Source of the DNA: Igneacidithiobacillus sp041146875
Lineage (GTDB): Bacteria; Pseudomonadota; Gammaproteobacteria; Acidithiobacillales; Acidithiobacillaceae
Length of the DNA stretch: 64,000 nt
Assembly (NCBI RefSeq): GCF_041146875.1
Contig: NZ_JBFRXP010000001.1
Location: forward strand, 1 to 64,000
Direction: 5' to 3'
Shown here: in pieces, positions 9,181 to 19,766 of the stretch
Layout: each line of letters starts with the position of its first letter
How positions within the stretch are numbered: position 1 is the stretch's first letter
The notes under the pieces: generated by a model
Databases searched by the model: none
What the model was told of the DNA's origin: nothing
What the model saw: only the letters and a program-made list of their open reading frames with translations
Made by a program: the position numbers and the translations under genes

Positions 9181-11520
9181 ATGGATGCAGGGATCGCCGC
9201 GCACGAGGCCCCTGATGCGCTGCGACTGGCAGCGCAAACTGCCCTCGAATTACCTCTCCTGTGCCAATATTGGCTAGATCGCTGCGTGCATGTCTATGCC
9301 AAACGCCATGTCCTCTCCCTAGATCCCTGGATCCCGGTCGTCGAGATTAAGCAGCGCCTAGCGCGCAGCGCCGCTTTGCAACGGCGTCTCGCCGATGGCC
9401 CCGGGCTGCCCAGCACAGAACTCCCGGATATTGTTGAGATTCTCACTCTCGCGAGTCGGCCCGGCGCCCTCCTGAGCGGGATAGAGCTACTACGGGTGCG
9501 GCGGGTTCTGGAGATGGCGGCAGGATATGCCCGCTTTCTGCAACCGATAGACGACTTCCTCTTCGGCGACGCGGAAATCCTCACGCCCAATCCCATCCTC
9601 CTCGGCCGACTCCGGGATAGCTTGGATCTCGACGGCGTATTGCTTGATCAGGCTAGCCCGGAGCTTGCGCGACTGCGCCAGCAGCTGCGGGTACAGCGCG
9701 CGCAGGTGCAGCAGCAGTTACAAGGGTTATTGCGCGAACGCGAGCGGCGGGAAATTTGGCAGGATCCTCATGTCGTGCAGCGCCGTGGGCGCTTTCTTTT
9801 GCCGGTGAAGGCCAACTTCAAGGGGCGCCTGCGCGGCATTGTGCACGATCGCTCTGCCAGCGGTGAGACTTTGTTCATTGAGCCTCTCGGCGTGGTGGAA
9901 CAAAACAACCTCCTGGTTGAGCTGGAAGCGGCGCAGCGTCAGGAAGAAGAACGCATTCTGCGCGGCCTCACCACCCTTCTGGGTAGCGAGACCGAGCGGC
10001 TGCTGCTTACCCTCGAACGCATGGGCCGGCTCGAAGCGATCCGCGCTGGCCTGGAACTCGCCGCCGTTTGGGGCGGTAGTATCCCGGCAGTACGCGAATC
10101 GGCCTCGTTTAACCTGCGCGCTTTGCGCCACCCGCTCCTGGTACTGCGGCACTTTGACGACATCGTTGGTAACGATCTCGCGCTGGGTGAGGAAGCGAAA
10201 CAGTTATTGATCACCGGACCCAATACCGGCGGCAAAAGTGCCTTGCTCAAGGCCGTGGGCCTGTTACATCTGGCGGCCTATCTGGGATTACCGATCCCGG
10301 CGGAAGGGGAGTTGGGTTATTTTCCATCGATCTACGCGGTGATTGGGGATGCGCAAGACCTGCAGGCTGATCTCTCCAGTTTTTCGGGGCAAATGCGGCA
10401 GGTGCGTGACATCCTTGCGCAGGTGCGCAACGACACGCTGGTGCTTCTCGACGAGTTGGGAAATGGCACTGACCCACGCGAGGGTGCCGCTCTGGCGCAG
10501 GCGGTGGCTGCGGATTTGCGTGAGTGCGGGGTGGTAACCATTCTCACCAGTCACATGGCGGTGCTCAAGCGCTACGCCCTGCGCGAAGACGGCGTGCTCC
10601 TGGGGGGAATGGGCTTTGACCTGGAGCGCTTGCAACCGACTTACCAGCTCCAGCTTGGCCGCGCTGGCGCGAGTCAAGGGTTGGTGATAGCGCGCAAGAT
10701 CGGGTTGCCCGACAAAGTGCTTGCCCTGGCTCACGCCATTCATGCGGGCGAGCAGGAAAATTGGGAGAGCTGGGAAGATCGTCGGGATTCGCTATTGCGA
10801 AATGCGGAAGAACAAGCGGCAAGCGCCCAGGCCGCCGCCGAAGAGCAGATTCGCCTGCGCGTTCAAGTACAAAAAGAGTTGGATAAAGCTGCCGCACTGC
10901 GCTTGCGCGCGGAAGAGGAGGCGCGCAAGGAATGGCAGAAGATGCTTGCTGACGCGCGTGTCCAAGTGCGTACAGCGATTGCCGGACTCAAGCAAGGGCG
11001 GAATACGCAAGCGGCAACCGAGACCCTCGATCGTCTCGATCAGCACCTGGGTGCTACGTCTGCCGCAGAACCGGAGCTGCCCACGCCCGGAAGCCGCGGG
11101 CTCTTCCTGCCTCTGCGGCAGCCAGTAGAGGTACGGCGTGTCGACGTGGCCGGCCAACGTCTGCAGGTCGATCTGCGCGGCAAGCAGCTATGGATTCCGC
11201 TGGGTCAATTTCAAGCCGATGCCGGGCTTGCCTTGCCCAGGGAAGAGGGCCGTAGTCAGTATGTGGCGCCGGAGGAGCATCCCTGGCAGCTAGACCTGCG
11301 CGGGCAACGACGAGACGTTGCCGAAGCGGCATTGCTTCGCCATCTGGACGCGGCAGTGGCGGCTGGACGCAATCAAATTGAGGTGTTGCATGGCAAGGGT
11401 AATGGCGTACTGGCGGAACTGGTGCGCGAATTTGCCGAGCAGGACCCGCGGGTGGCCTCCTGGCGAATGGCGCGCCCCGAGCAAGGGGGTGGCGGCGTTT
11501 CCGAATTGGAACTACGCTGA
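9181..11520 (+). CDS. mutS2: MutS2 family ATPase/endonuclease with Smr domain
   Basis: 779 residues, standard for MutS2. The MutS-type ATPase core has Walker A GPNTGGKS at residues 346-353, then a Walker B region (TLVLLDELGNGTDPREGAAL) and the SHMAVLKRYA segment. A long coiled coil (about 520-620) precedes the C-terminal Smr nuclease domain (about 700-779; LDLRGQRRDVAE and the HGKGNGVL loop). MutS2 lacks the mismatch-recognition domain of MutS; it acts on recombination intermediates or on collided ribosomes, depending on the organism. It sits inside the rpsU-dnaG-rpoD operon, 2 bases after yqeY and 3 bases before dnaG. Confidence 0.95.
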   Translation: MDAGIAAHEAPDALRLAAQTALELPLLCQYWLDRCVHVYAKRHVLSLDPWIPVVEIKQRLARSAALQRRLADGPGLPSTELPDIVEILTLASRPGALLSGIELLRVRRVLEMAAGYARFLQPIDDFLFGDAEILTPNPILLGRLRDSLDLDGVLLDQASPELARLRQQLRVQRAQVQQQLQGLLRERERREIWQDPHVVQRRGRFLLPVKANFKGRLRGIVHDRSASGETLFIEPLGVVEQNNLLVELEAAQRQEEERILRGLTTLLGSETERLLLTLERMGRLEAIRAGLELAAVWGGSIPAVRESASFNLRALRHPLLVLRHFDDIVGNDLALGEEAKQLLITGPNTGGKSALLKAVGLLHLAAYLGLPIPAEGELGYFPSIYAVIGDAQDLQADLSSFSGQMRQVRDILAQVRNDTLVLLDELGNGTDPREGAALAQAVAADLRECGVVTILTSHMAVLKRYALREDGVLLGGMGFDLERLQPTYQLQLGRAGASQGLVIARKIGLPDKVLALAHAIHAGEQENWESWEDRRDSLLRNAEEQAASAQAAAEEQIRLRVQVQKELDKAAALRLRAEEEARKEWQKMLADARVQVRTAIAGLKQGRNTQAATETLDRLDQHLGATSAAEPELPTPGSRGLFLPLRQPVEVRRVDVAGQRLQVDLRGKQLWIPLGQFQADAGLALPREEGRSQYVAPEEHPWQLDLRGQRRDVAEAALLRHLDAAVAAGRNQIEVLHGKGNGVLAELVREFAEQDPRVASWRMARPEQGGGGVSELELR

Positions 11521-11523
11521 AAC

Positions 11524-13260
11524 ATGGCCCGCTATTCCCGACAAGTCATCGACAGCGTTTTGGAGCGTACTGATCTGGTACGTTTGATTGACGCGCGCGT
11601 CACCCTCAAGAAAAAGGGGAAGGACTATTGGGCCTGCTGTCCCTTCCATCACGAGAAGACCGCGTCGTTTTCGGTGAGTGCCGACAAGCAGATTTACTAC
11701 TGCTTTGGTTGTCACGTACATGGTAATGCCCTGGATTTTCTTATCGCCTATGAGCGTCTCGGCTTTGTGGAAGCCCTGGAGATGCTTGCCGATCAGGCCG
11801 GCGTGGAGCTACCCAAGGATCAGGATGCAGCAGTTCCCGACCAGCGTTTTCCCGCTCTGCGAGAAATGTTGGAGCGAAGTCTCGAAGTGTATCGTCAGGC
11901 ACTTTCCGACTCTGCGCAAGCGCAGCAGTACTGGCAGTCGCGCGGTGTAACTGCCCAAAGCATCGAGCACTTCGACCTTGGCTACGCGCCGGAAGGACAG
12001 CGCATTCTCGCGCAATTGGGAAAAACCGCGCACGATCGGGAGTTGCTGGTGGACGCTGGAGTTCTTGGCAAGAGCGCCGACGGCCGTTTCTATGAGCGTT
12101 TTCGTGGCCGGATCATCTTTGCCATTCGCGATGGGCGCGGTCGTCTGAGCGGTTTGGCGGGGCGTAGTATTGATGGTCGTGAGCCCAAATATCTTAATTC
12201 TCCCGAAACCCCCCTATACCACAAGGCACAGGTATTGTTCGGTCTGGATCGCGCGCGTGCGGGTATTCGGCGCGCGGAGAAGGTCGTATTGGTGGAAGGC
12301 TATCTGGATGTCATTACCTTGCATCAGGCGGGAGTTGATAATGTGGTGGCCGCGAGTGGCACTGCGCTTGGCGAAACCCAACTGGAAACCCTCTTTCGTG
12401 CGAGCCAAGAGGTAATCCTCTGTTTCGATGGTGATCGTGCCGGTCGTGGCGCGGCACAGCGAGTGGTAGCGCTGAGTCCGGCACATCTGCGTCCAGGCCG
12501 GTTGCTGCGCGTACTCTTCCTGCCAGATGGAGAAGACCCGGATTCCCTGGTGCGTAATCAAAGTGCTGAGGTCTTTACAAATTTGCTGGCCAGCGCGCAA
12601 CCGGCGGTTGATGTCTATCTGGATTTCCTTGCTACGGAGTACGATCTGCAGCGGGCGGACGAGTTGGCACAATACCGGCGCCTGGCGCGTGAGTTTCTCG
12701 ACAAGCTGGCAGATCCAGATCTGCGCGCGGTCTATCAACAACGTTTGCAACTGCAATCGCACCCAAGCTCTGTTTCGCCGACAAGTAACGTTCCCGCAAT
12801 CATGCGAAAAACGGTAAGTTGGCGCGGAGAACTGGCCCGTCATCTCGCCCTCTTTTTGCGTTTCCCTGCTGACCCTGCCTGGGCAGCTCTCGACCAAGAG
12901 CTATTGCAGCGTTTCGCCGGCGAGCGCGCGGAGTTGGACGCGCTGCGGCGTGCCCTTGAAATTTCTGCCAAGATTACCCATCTAAGCAGTCAGGCCCTAT
13001 GTTTGGCGCTGGCAGCAGAGCCGGATGGCGATCGCTATCTGGCATTGGTGATGGCAAGTGATAGCGTGGAGGATGTGACGCAGGAACTGCAGATCGACAT
13101 AGCCGTAGAACGTGCCAATGCAGAATTACGGCGCTTGCGTAGCCTGTCATTAGGCAAGCTGGGCGACCGTGCGGGAGTCGGTGCTCTGAGCGCGGAAGAG
13201 CGAACGGAGCTGCTGCGGAACTTACAACGTAAGCGCGGCGCAAAGGCCGCGAGGAGCTAG
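11524..13260 (+). CDS. dnaG: DNA primase
   Basis: 578 residues, the usual size. DnaG makes RNA primers at the replication fork. The CHC2 zinc finger has Cys39, His42, Cys60 and Cys63, one residue shifted from E. coli. The TOPRIM catalytic domain shows LVEGYLDVITLHQAG near residue 260 and the acidic CFDGDRAGRGAAQR. The weakly conserved C-terminal part (about 430-578) is the helicase-binding domain. It starts 3 bases after mutS2 and is followed after 77 bases by rpoD, which has its own promoter. Confidence 0.97.
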   Translation: MARYSRQVIDSVLERTDLVRLIDARVTLKKKGKDYWACCPFHHEKTASFSVSADKQIYYCFGCHVHGNALDFLIAYERLGFVEALEMLADQAGVELPKDQDAAVPDQRFPALREMLERSLEVYRQALSDSAQAQQYWQSRGVTAQSIEHFDLGYAPEGQRILAQLGKTAHDRELLVDAGVLGKSADGRFYERFRGRIIFAIRDGRGRLSGLAGRSIDGREPKYLNSPETPLYHKAQVLFGLDRARAGIRRAEKVVLVEGYLDVITLHQAGVDNVVAASGTALGETQLETLFRASQEVILCFDGDRAGRGAAQRVVALSPAHLRPGRLLRVLFLPDGEDPDSLVRNQSAEVFTNLLASAQPAVDVYLDFLATEYDLQRADELAQYRRLAREFLDKLADPDLRAVYQQRLQLQSHPSSVSPTSNVPAIMRKTVSWRGELARHLALFLRFPADPAWAALDQELLQRFAGERAELDALRRALEISAKITHLSSQALCLALAAEPDGDRYLALVMASDSVEDVTQELQIDIAVERANAELRRLRSLSLGKLGDRAGVGALSAEERTELLRNLQRKRGAKAARS

Positions 13261-13280
13261 AAAAAAATGTCTGGCATCTT

Positions 13281-13308
13281 TTCACAAGCGTTAGTTTTTT
13301 TATATAAT
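13281..13308 (+). promoter_or_regulatory. Sigma-70 promoter of rpoD
   Basis: TTCACA (13281-13286) and TATAAT (13303-13308) are separated by 16 bp: a near-consensus -35 and a perfect -10 just after the dnaG stop codon. Transcription would begin near 13315, which argues for the rpoD start at 13338 rather than 13317 (a start at 13317 would give an almost leaderless mRNA). Confidence 0.75.
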
Positions 13309-13337
13309 GGGCGGCTATGCGTGCCGTTGGATCCCCT

Positions 13338-15239
<1,902 letters not shown>

Positions 15240-15245
15240 TGATTT

Positions 15246-15272
15246 TGGGCGCTCCTCCGCACGGAGGCGCCC
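15246..15272 (+). terminator. Hairpin after rpoD, probable terminator
   Basis: GGGCG and CCTCCG (with a CT bulge) pair with CGGAGG and CGCCC around a two-base loop, 6 bases after the rpoD stop. The stem is strong, but the following bases (AGCTTTGG) are only weakly T-rich, so termination may be partial or the hairpin may mark an mRNA/tRNA processing boundary. Confidence 0.5.
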
Positions 15273-15278
15273 AGCTTT

Positions 15279-15355
<77 letters not shown>

Positions 15356-15562
15356 TATAAAATAGTGAGTTACGATACAAAAAAGCTGACCAGAAACGCC
15401 ATTGGCACAGCAACTGGCGCAGTGAAATCCCGCCCGATCGGTGGGCCAAACATCCGCGTGTCCTAAAAATCCCTGATGCTGGATTTTGCTGGCAGCAACG
15501 CGATGAAATCGCCTATCATATCGAAGACGGTCGGGTGATCTTCGACGAAGGCGCGGTCTGGG

Positions 15563-15637
15563 ATGGATGAGAATCCTTTCGCGATCTTCTCGGAATGGGA
15601 TGGTGATGCGGACAGGCGAGCGTATGGGCAATTGTAA
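15563..15637 (+). pseudogene. Antitoxin fragment preceding a PemK/MazF-type toxin remnant
   Basis: A 24-residue frame, MDENPFAIFSEWDGDADRRA then YGQL, stop. This resembles the C-terminal tail of antitoxins that commonly precede PemK-like toxins (pattern NPF-x-x-F-x-EW-x-x-xAD-x-x-AY-x-x-L). The DNA-binding N-terminal part is missing. The stop overlaps the ATG of the toxin-like fragment by several bases, the usual arrangement in such modules. Confidence 0.4.
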
Positions 15638-15713
15638 AGCCTGGGATGTGGTAAAGGTGCCGTTTCCGTATACGAAGCGCCCTGTGCAGCAGTATCGTGC
15701 CGCCTTGGTCGTT
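15624..15713 (+). pseudogene. PemK/MazF-type toxin, 5' fragment only
   Basis: From the ATG at 15624 the frame reads WDVVKVPFPYTKRPVQQYRA then ALVVA, the first strand and loop of PemK/MazF ribonuclease toxins. After ALVVA (about 15713) similarity ends and the frame runs on into unrelated residues before overlapping the start of the PLD-like gene. Family members are about 110 residues, so at least two thirds is lost. This toxin cannot be functional. Confidence 0.5.
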
Positions 15714-15786
15714 GCGACGATTGAATTGAATATGGCGGAACCGCTTGGACAGTTGTCTTTGTCGGATCGCCAAAGGAAGACGCCGC

Positions 15787-16674
15787 ATGTTGTATATCGA
15801 ACCTGATGCCGGTCCGGTGCCTATTATTCACGTCATCCGGCAAGCCAAACGGGAAATCGACGTGGGTGTCTATTACCTGTCGGATCGGCCCATCCTGAAC
15901 GCCCTCCGCGCCGCTCGTGCGCGGGGCATATACGTGCGGATCATCGTGGAAGGCAAACCCTACGGCATGAAGTCCTGGCAAGTCCGCAAGGAAGAGCGAG
16001 CCATCCGGGCCACGGGGGCTACGCTACGCTTGGCCCCCTATCGCTTCACGAGCCACGGCGATCAGTACGCTTTTTACCATGCCAAGTATGTTTGTAACGG
16101 GCACGAGTGTGAGATTGGCACGGCCAATTTCGATTGGTCGGCTTTTCACCGCAATCGGGAGTATCTGTATGTCACCTCGAATCCTGCCGTGGTCCAGGCG
16201 GTCCACGCTGTTTTTAACGCCGACTGGACCAACCGTCGCGCACCCGCGTTGGCGCATCGGGTATTGGTTCTCTCTCCGGGCACGTCCGCCGCGCAACTTC
16301 TGCAAGTGATCAATCAGCCCGGCCCCATTGACGTGGAAAGCGAGGAATTGGGGCCGTACAAGCCCATTCTGGACGCCTTGGCGGCCAAGGGCCGAGACCT
16401 GCGGTTCATTCTGCCGGCGAGCGTAAACAGCACGGACCAGCAGGATGTGGCTTACCTGCGCTCCCATGGTTGCCAGGTGCGCTTACTGCCGAAGAAGCCC
16501 ATCTACATGCACGCCAAGATGATTGTGGGAAGTCGTGAGGCTTTCGTTGGTTCGGAGAACTTCACCGAGACCAGTCTTGAGGACAACCGGGAAATGGGGC
16601 TACTACTGGCCGGCACGGACATCTCGACGTTGCAAGGGCAATTTAATCGAGACTGGGTGCGGGCCGCTGGTTAA
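15787..16674 (+). CDS. Phospholipase D-like (HKD) domain protein
   Basis: 295 residues from the ATG at 15787 (AGGAAG upstream). Two PLD halves are visible: HAK at residue 98 followed by EIGTANFDWSAF, and HAK at residue 242 followed by AFVGSENFTETSL. PLD enzymes use the two His to cleave phosphodiesters in lipids or DNA. In both motifs the His and Lys are kept, but the Asp expected five residues after the Lys is Gly or Ser. There is no signal peptide, so it is probably cytoplasmic and nuclease-like rather than a lipid synthase. It lies among toxin-antitoxin remnants beside a tRNA, so acquisition by transfer is likely. Confidence 0.8.
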   Translation: MLYIEPDAGPVPIIHVIRQAKREIDVGVYYLSDRPILNALRAARARGIYVRIIVEGKPYGMKSWQVRKEERAIRATGATLRLAPYRFTSHGDQYAFYHAKYVCNGHECEIGTANFDWSAFHRNREYLYVTSNPAVVQAVHAVFNADWTNRRAPALAHRVLVLSPGTSAAQLLQVINQPGPIDVESEELGPYKPILDALAAKGRDLRFILPASVNSTDQQDVAYLRSHGCQVRLLPKKPIYMHAKMIVGSREAFVGSENFTETSLEDNREMGLLLAGTDISTLQGQFNRDWVRAAG

Positions 16675-17027
16675 ACGGAGCGGGAATGGCGCACTTGCCA
16701 CGGAACCGGCAGCCGAAGGCCAGACGAAATATCCGCCGCGTCTGGAGGTCGTATGATCAGCGCCTCTGCACTTTGTGCATGCGTCGGTTCTCATTTTTTC
16801 CTCCAAAGATTCCACTCCTACCCGTCGTCTTTGATACGTTCCAGACCTGCGCTTGGATCGGTTCTGGCGAGGTGCTATGCTTTGCGGATTCATGGATGGT
16901 GAGGTACAAGGGTGTGGTACGAAAAGCGCGAAAAGCACCTTTGTAACGTCATGTTAAGTAAGTACGTGCTGTTCAATTTGGAGTGGCCCACCCTCTCCGT
17001 CAGTTTCTGCAATGCCATTTTCTCTAT
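16675..17027. other. Gene-free stretch between the PLD-like gene and the 4.5S RNA
   Basis: About 350 bases with only short, unconvincing open frames (for example one starting at 16753) and a T-rich run near 16793. No transposon end, clear terminator or good promoter for the RNA gene downstream was identified. Confidence 0.4.
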
Positions 17028-17139
17028 GGCGACAAAGATCGGTCCCCTCGCAGTGGTAGGTGATGAACCCCGTCAGGCCCGGAAGGGAGCAGCGGCAGTT
17101 ACTGATCCAGGTGCCGGGGTGCGGCTGGTTGGCGTCGCC
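17028..17139 (+). ncRNA. ffs: Signal recognition particle 4.5S RNA
   Basis: It contains the almost invariant SRP core GTCAGGCCCGGAAGGGAGCA (17072 on), with the GGAA tetraloop, and the opposing strand GTGCCGGGGTGCGGCTGG. The ends pair as GGCGAC (17028-17033) with GTCGCC (17134-17139), giving a single hairpin of about 112 bases like the E. coli RNA. It binds Ffh for co-translational targeting. Its position just before dnaX is common in proteobacteria. Confidence 0.88.
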
Positions 17140-17156
17140 TCCCTATTGATCGACTG

Positions 17157-18773
17157 ATGGCTGGCGTCTACCAAGCCCTGGCGCGACGCTGGCGACCGCA
17201 GTCCTTTGCCGATTTTGTCGGCCAGGACACGGTGGTGAAATCGCTGCGCCATGCCCTGGATTCCGGGCGCTTGCACCACGCCTTTCTCTTTACCGGCACG
17301 CGCGGGGTAGGCAAGACTACCCTCGCACGCTTGCTGGCCAAGTGCCTCAATTGTGAGCGCGGCGTTAGCAGCGAACCCTGTGGTGAGTGTAGTGCCTGCA
17401 AGAGTATTGCCGCCGGTAGCTTTGTTGATCTGCTGGAAGTGGACGCCGCCAGTCGTACCCGCGTCGATGAGACCCGCGAGCTGCTCGACAACGTACAATA
17501 CGCGGCCAGTAGTGGGCGCTACAAAGTCTATCTCATCGACGAAGTACACATGCTCTCCACCCATAGCTTCAACGCCCTGCTGAAGACCCTGGAAGAGCCG
17601 CCGGAGCATGTGAAATTCCTTTTGGCGACTACCGATCCGCAAAAGATACCGGCGACGATCCTCTCCCGTTGCATCCAGTTTCATCTGCGCCGGCTTGATG
17701 CACCGTTAATCGTGCAACGCCTGCGCCAGATTCTGGCGGCGGAAGAGGTGGAGGCCGCCGATGCCGGGTTGGAGGCTCTGGCGCAGGCAGCGGACGGTAG
17801 TCTGCGCGATGCCCTGAGCCTGACCGACCAGGCCATTGCCCAGGGCGCGGGGCGCGTGGATGCCGATACGGTAACCGTTATGCTTGGCCTCTGCCCGCAA
17901 GATGTCGCGGCAAATTTTCTCGTCGCGCTTTTGCAGCGTGACAGCGCTCAGGTTTTTGCATTGCTGCGTGAACAGATGGCGCTAGGGCAGGATGCGGCGG
18001 CATTACTTGATGCCTTGATCGAGGAACTGCACCGCCTGAGTCTGGCACAGTGGTTGCCCGAGCAGCAGCGAGCGCTGACCCCGCAAATAGAGGGGTTGTT
18101 GCGCCGGGAGTCCCCTATGCTGTTGCAATCCTGGTATCACCTTCTGCTCTCGGCGCGGCGCGATTTTGCCCTCTATCCCAATCCACGTATGGCTATTGAG
18201 ATGGCATTGCTGCGCCTTTTGGCCTTTCTGCTGCCCGAGGGGCCGAAGGGGGAGGGCAAGACCGTAGTTACGCGAGAAGTGGATGCACCGCGACCACGAC
18301 AGACTGCCAAAGCTGATCTGGTTCTACCGCCACCAATACCGGAACAGGCGAACGAGCGTCTGTCGCGGCCTGCGACAGTCCCGCAGCAAGCCTGGGAAGA
18401 ACTGCTCTCCAAACTATCCCTGAGCCCTTCACTGCAAGAGTTCTTGCGTCATAGTCGGGCGCTGCGTTGTGATCAGGACGCGCTCCATCTCGCTCTTGAC
18501 CCGGCCTATGAGTCCCTCATGCGGAAGGACGAGGCTACCTTGCGTGCCGCCGTGCAGGCCTATTGGCAGGGTGCCACCGAAGTACAGATGACGGTATTGG
18601 AGGCGGACTCGGCGGTCGGAACACTGGCGCAGGAGGCATCCGCACGCGAGCAGGCGCGACGGGCAGCGATCGAGGCGGAGGCCATGGCCGACCCGCGCTT
18701 GCAGGAGTTTCAGGAGACCTTGCAGGCACGCCTGCTGCGGGTAGAGATTCTTGATAGGGTCAGTAATTCTTAG
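17157..18773 (+). CDS. dnaX: DNA polymerase III subunits gamma and tau
   Basis: 538 residues. This is the clamp-loader ATPase. The N-terminal AAA+ module has Walker A GTRGVGKTT, a four-cysteine zinc site (CLNCERG...CGECSAC), Walker B LIDEVHMLS and the sensor segment LLATTDPQKIPATILSRC. The C-terminal part (about 400-538) would be the tau-specific region that contacts DnaB and the polymerase. I saw no slippery A-AAA-AAG site, so a programmed frameshift making gamma is not evident. The ATG follows 17 bases after the 4.5S RNA, and ybaB starts 13 bases after the stop. Confidence 0.96.
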   Translation: MAGVYQALARRWRPQSFADFVGQDTVVKSLRHALDSGRLHHAFLFTGTRGVGKTTLARLLAKCLNCERGVSSEPCGECSACKSIAAGSFVDLLEVDAASRTRVDETRELLDNVQYAASSGRYKVYLIDEVHMLSTHSFNALLKTLEEPPEHVKFLLATTDPQKIPATILSRCIQFHLRRLDAPLIVQRLRQILAAEEVEAADAGLEALAQAADGSLRDALSLTDQAIAQGAGRVDADTVTVMLGLCPQDVAANFLVALLQRDSAQVFALLREQMALGQDAAALLDALIEELHRLSLAQWLPEQQRALTPQIEGLLRRESPMLLQSWYHLLLSARRDFALYPNPRMAIEMALLRLLAFLLPEGPKGEGKTVVTREVDAPRPRQTAKADLVLPPPIPEQANERLSRPATVPQQAWEELLSKLSLSPSLQEFLRHSRALRCDQDALHLALDPAYESLMRKDEATLRAAVQAYWQGATEVQMTVLEADSAVGTLAQEASAREQARRAAIEAEAMADPRLQEFQETLQARLLRVEILDRVSNS

Positions 18774-18786
18774 TGGAGGAACAGTA

Positions 18787-19113
18787 ATGATGAAGGGTGG
18801 CTTGGGCAATATCATGAAGCAGGCGCAGCAGATGCAGGAGCGTTTGCAGCAGGTGCAGGAAGAATTGGCGCATGTGGAAGTCCAGGGTCATGCCGGTGGC
18901 AACTTGGTAGAGGTGACCATGACCTGCCGAAATGACGTGCGCCGAGTACGCATCGACGCCTCGCTATTGGAAGATGGCGACAAGGAGATGCTGGAAGATT
19001 TGGTGGCGGCGGCGGTCAACGACGCTCTGCGCAATGCCGAGAAGACCAGCTCCGAGCGTTTGTCCACGGTCACCGGTGGCATGAATATCCCAGGATTGAA
19101 TCTGCCGTTCTGA
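18787..19113 (+). CDS. YbaB/EbfC family nucleoid-associated protein
   Basis: 108 residues from the ATG at 18787, chosen because GGAGGA lies 7 bases upstream; upstream in-frame codons overlap dnaX. It shows the family pattern: MKGGLGNIMKQAQQMQERLQ, the Gly/Ala stretch (VEVQGHAGGNLVEVTM), then VAAAVNDALRNAEK. YbaB dimers bind DNA with little sequence preference. The dnaX-ybaB-recR order is a classic conserved set. Confidence 0.94.
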   Translation: MMKGGLGNIMKQAQQMQERLQQVQEELAHVEVQGHAGGNLVEVTMTCRNDVRRVRIDASLLEDGDKEMLEDLVAAAVNDALRNAEKTSSERLSTVTGGMNIPGLNLPF

Positions 19114-19116
19114 TCT

Positions 19117-19719
19117 ATGGCCGGTAGCACTCCTTCCCTGGACAAGGTCGTCGCATTATTGCGGCGCCTGCCTGGCATCGGTCCGCGCTCGGCGCAACGG
19201 ATTGCCCTCGACCTCCTGCTGCGCAAACGCGAGCTGATGCCGCAGTTGGCGCAGGCCTTGGAGCAGGCGCATCGTGCTATCCGTCATTGTACGCGCTGCA
19301 ATAATCTCTGCGAGGACGAGCTTTGTGTCCTGTGCAGTAGTGCGCGACGCGACCGCGGCACGCTCTGCATTGTCGAATCTCCCGCGGATCTGCTCGCCAT
19401 TGAAGACTCTGGTGCTTACAGCGGCGAGTATTTCGTGCTCATGGGGCATCTCTCGCCCCTGGATGGTATCGGCCCGGACGCCCTACATCTCGATCTTCTG
19501 GAAAAACGCCTACAGGAAGATGGGCTGCAAGAGGTAATTTTTGCCACCAATTCCACCCTGGAGGGGGAGGCAACGGCGCAGTTTGTTGCTGCATTAGTGC
19601 CAGAGCGCATTCGCGTGACCCGCATTGCCCGCGGTATCCCCATGGGCGGGGAACTGGAATATCTGGATCGCAGTACCCTGGGGCGTGCCGTGCACGGACG
19701 CGGTGCCCTCGATCCGTAG
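19117..19719 (+). CDS. recR: Recombination mediator RecR
   Basis: 200 residues, standard length. RecR works with RecF and RecO to load RecA on gapped DNA; recO is also in this window. It has the helix-hairpin-helix LRRLPGIGPRSAQRIALDLL, a four-cysteine zinc finger (CTRCNNLCEDELCVLC) and a TOPRIM domain (LCIVESPADLLAIE, followed by GATNSTLEGEAT-like strands). It starts 3 bases after ybaB. Confidence 0.96.
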   Translation: MAGSTPSLDKVVALLRRLPGIGPRSAQRIALDLLLRKRELMPQLAQALEQAHRAIRHCTRCNNLCEDELCVLCSSARRDRGTLCIVESPADLLAIEDSGAYSGEYFVLMGHLSPLDGIGPDALHLDLLEKRLQEDGLQEVIFATNSTLEGEATAQFVAALVPERIRVTRIARGIPMGGELEYLDRSTLGRAVHGRGALDP

Positions 19720-19766
19720 CAGATCAGCAATAAGACCAGCGCAACGACGACGAGGAAGAATACACC

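Larger units (their letters stand above)
15356..15786 (+). other. Gene-remnant region directly downstream of tRNA-Ile2
   Basis: About 430 bases with no intact gene. A frame without a start codon begins right after the tRNA and ends at 15570; its product would end DEIAYHIEDGRVIFDEGAVWDG, from no family I recognise. It is followed by antitoxin-like and toxin-like fragments (15563-15713). Placement right at a tRNA 3' end suggests the scar of an integrated element, but no second copy of the tRNA end was found. Confidence 0.4.

Noticed and set aside
16984..16996. A GTGGCCCACC string that might be a duplicated tRNA 3' end (att site)
   Set aside because: It matches only about ten bases of the tRNA end, with a missing G and no flanking T-arm sequence, so it is likely chance.
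17157..18773. Programmed frameshift in dnaX producing gamma
   Set aside because: No A-AAA-AAG-type slippery heptamer with a downstream hairpin was found by reading the sequence.
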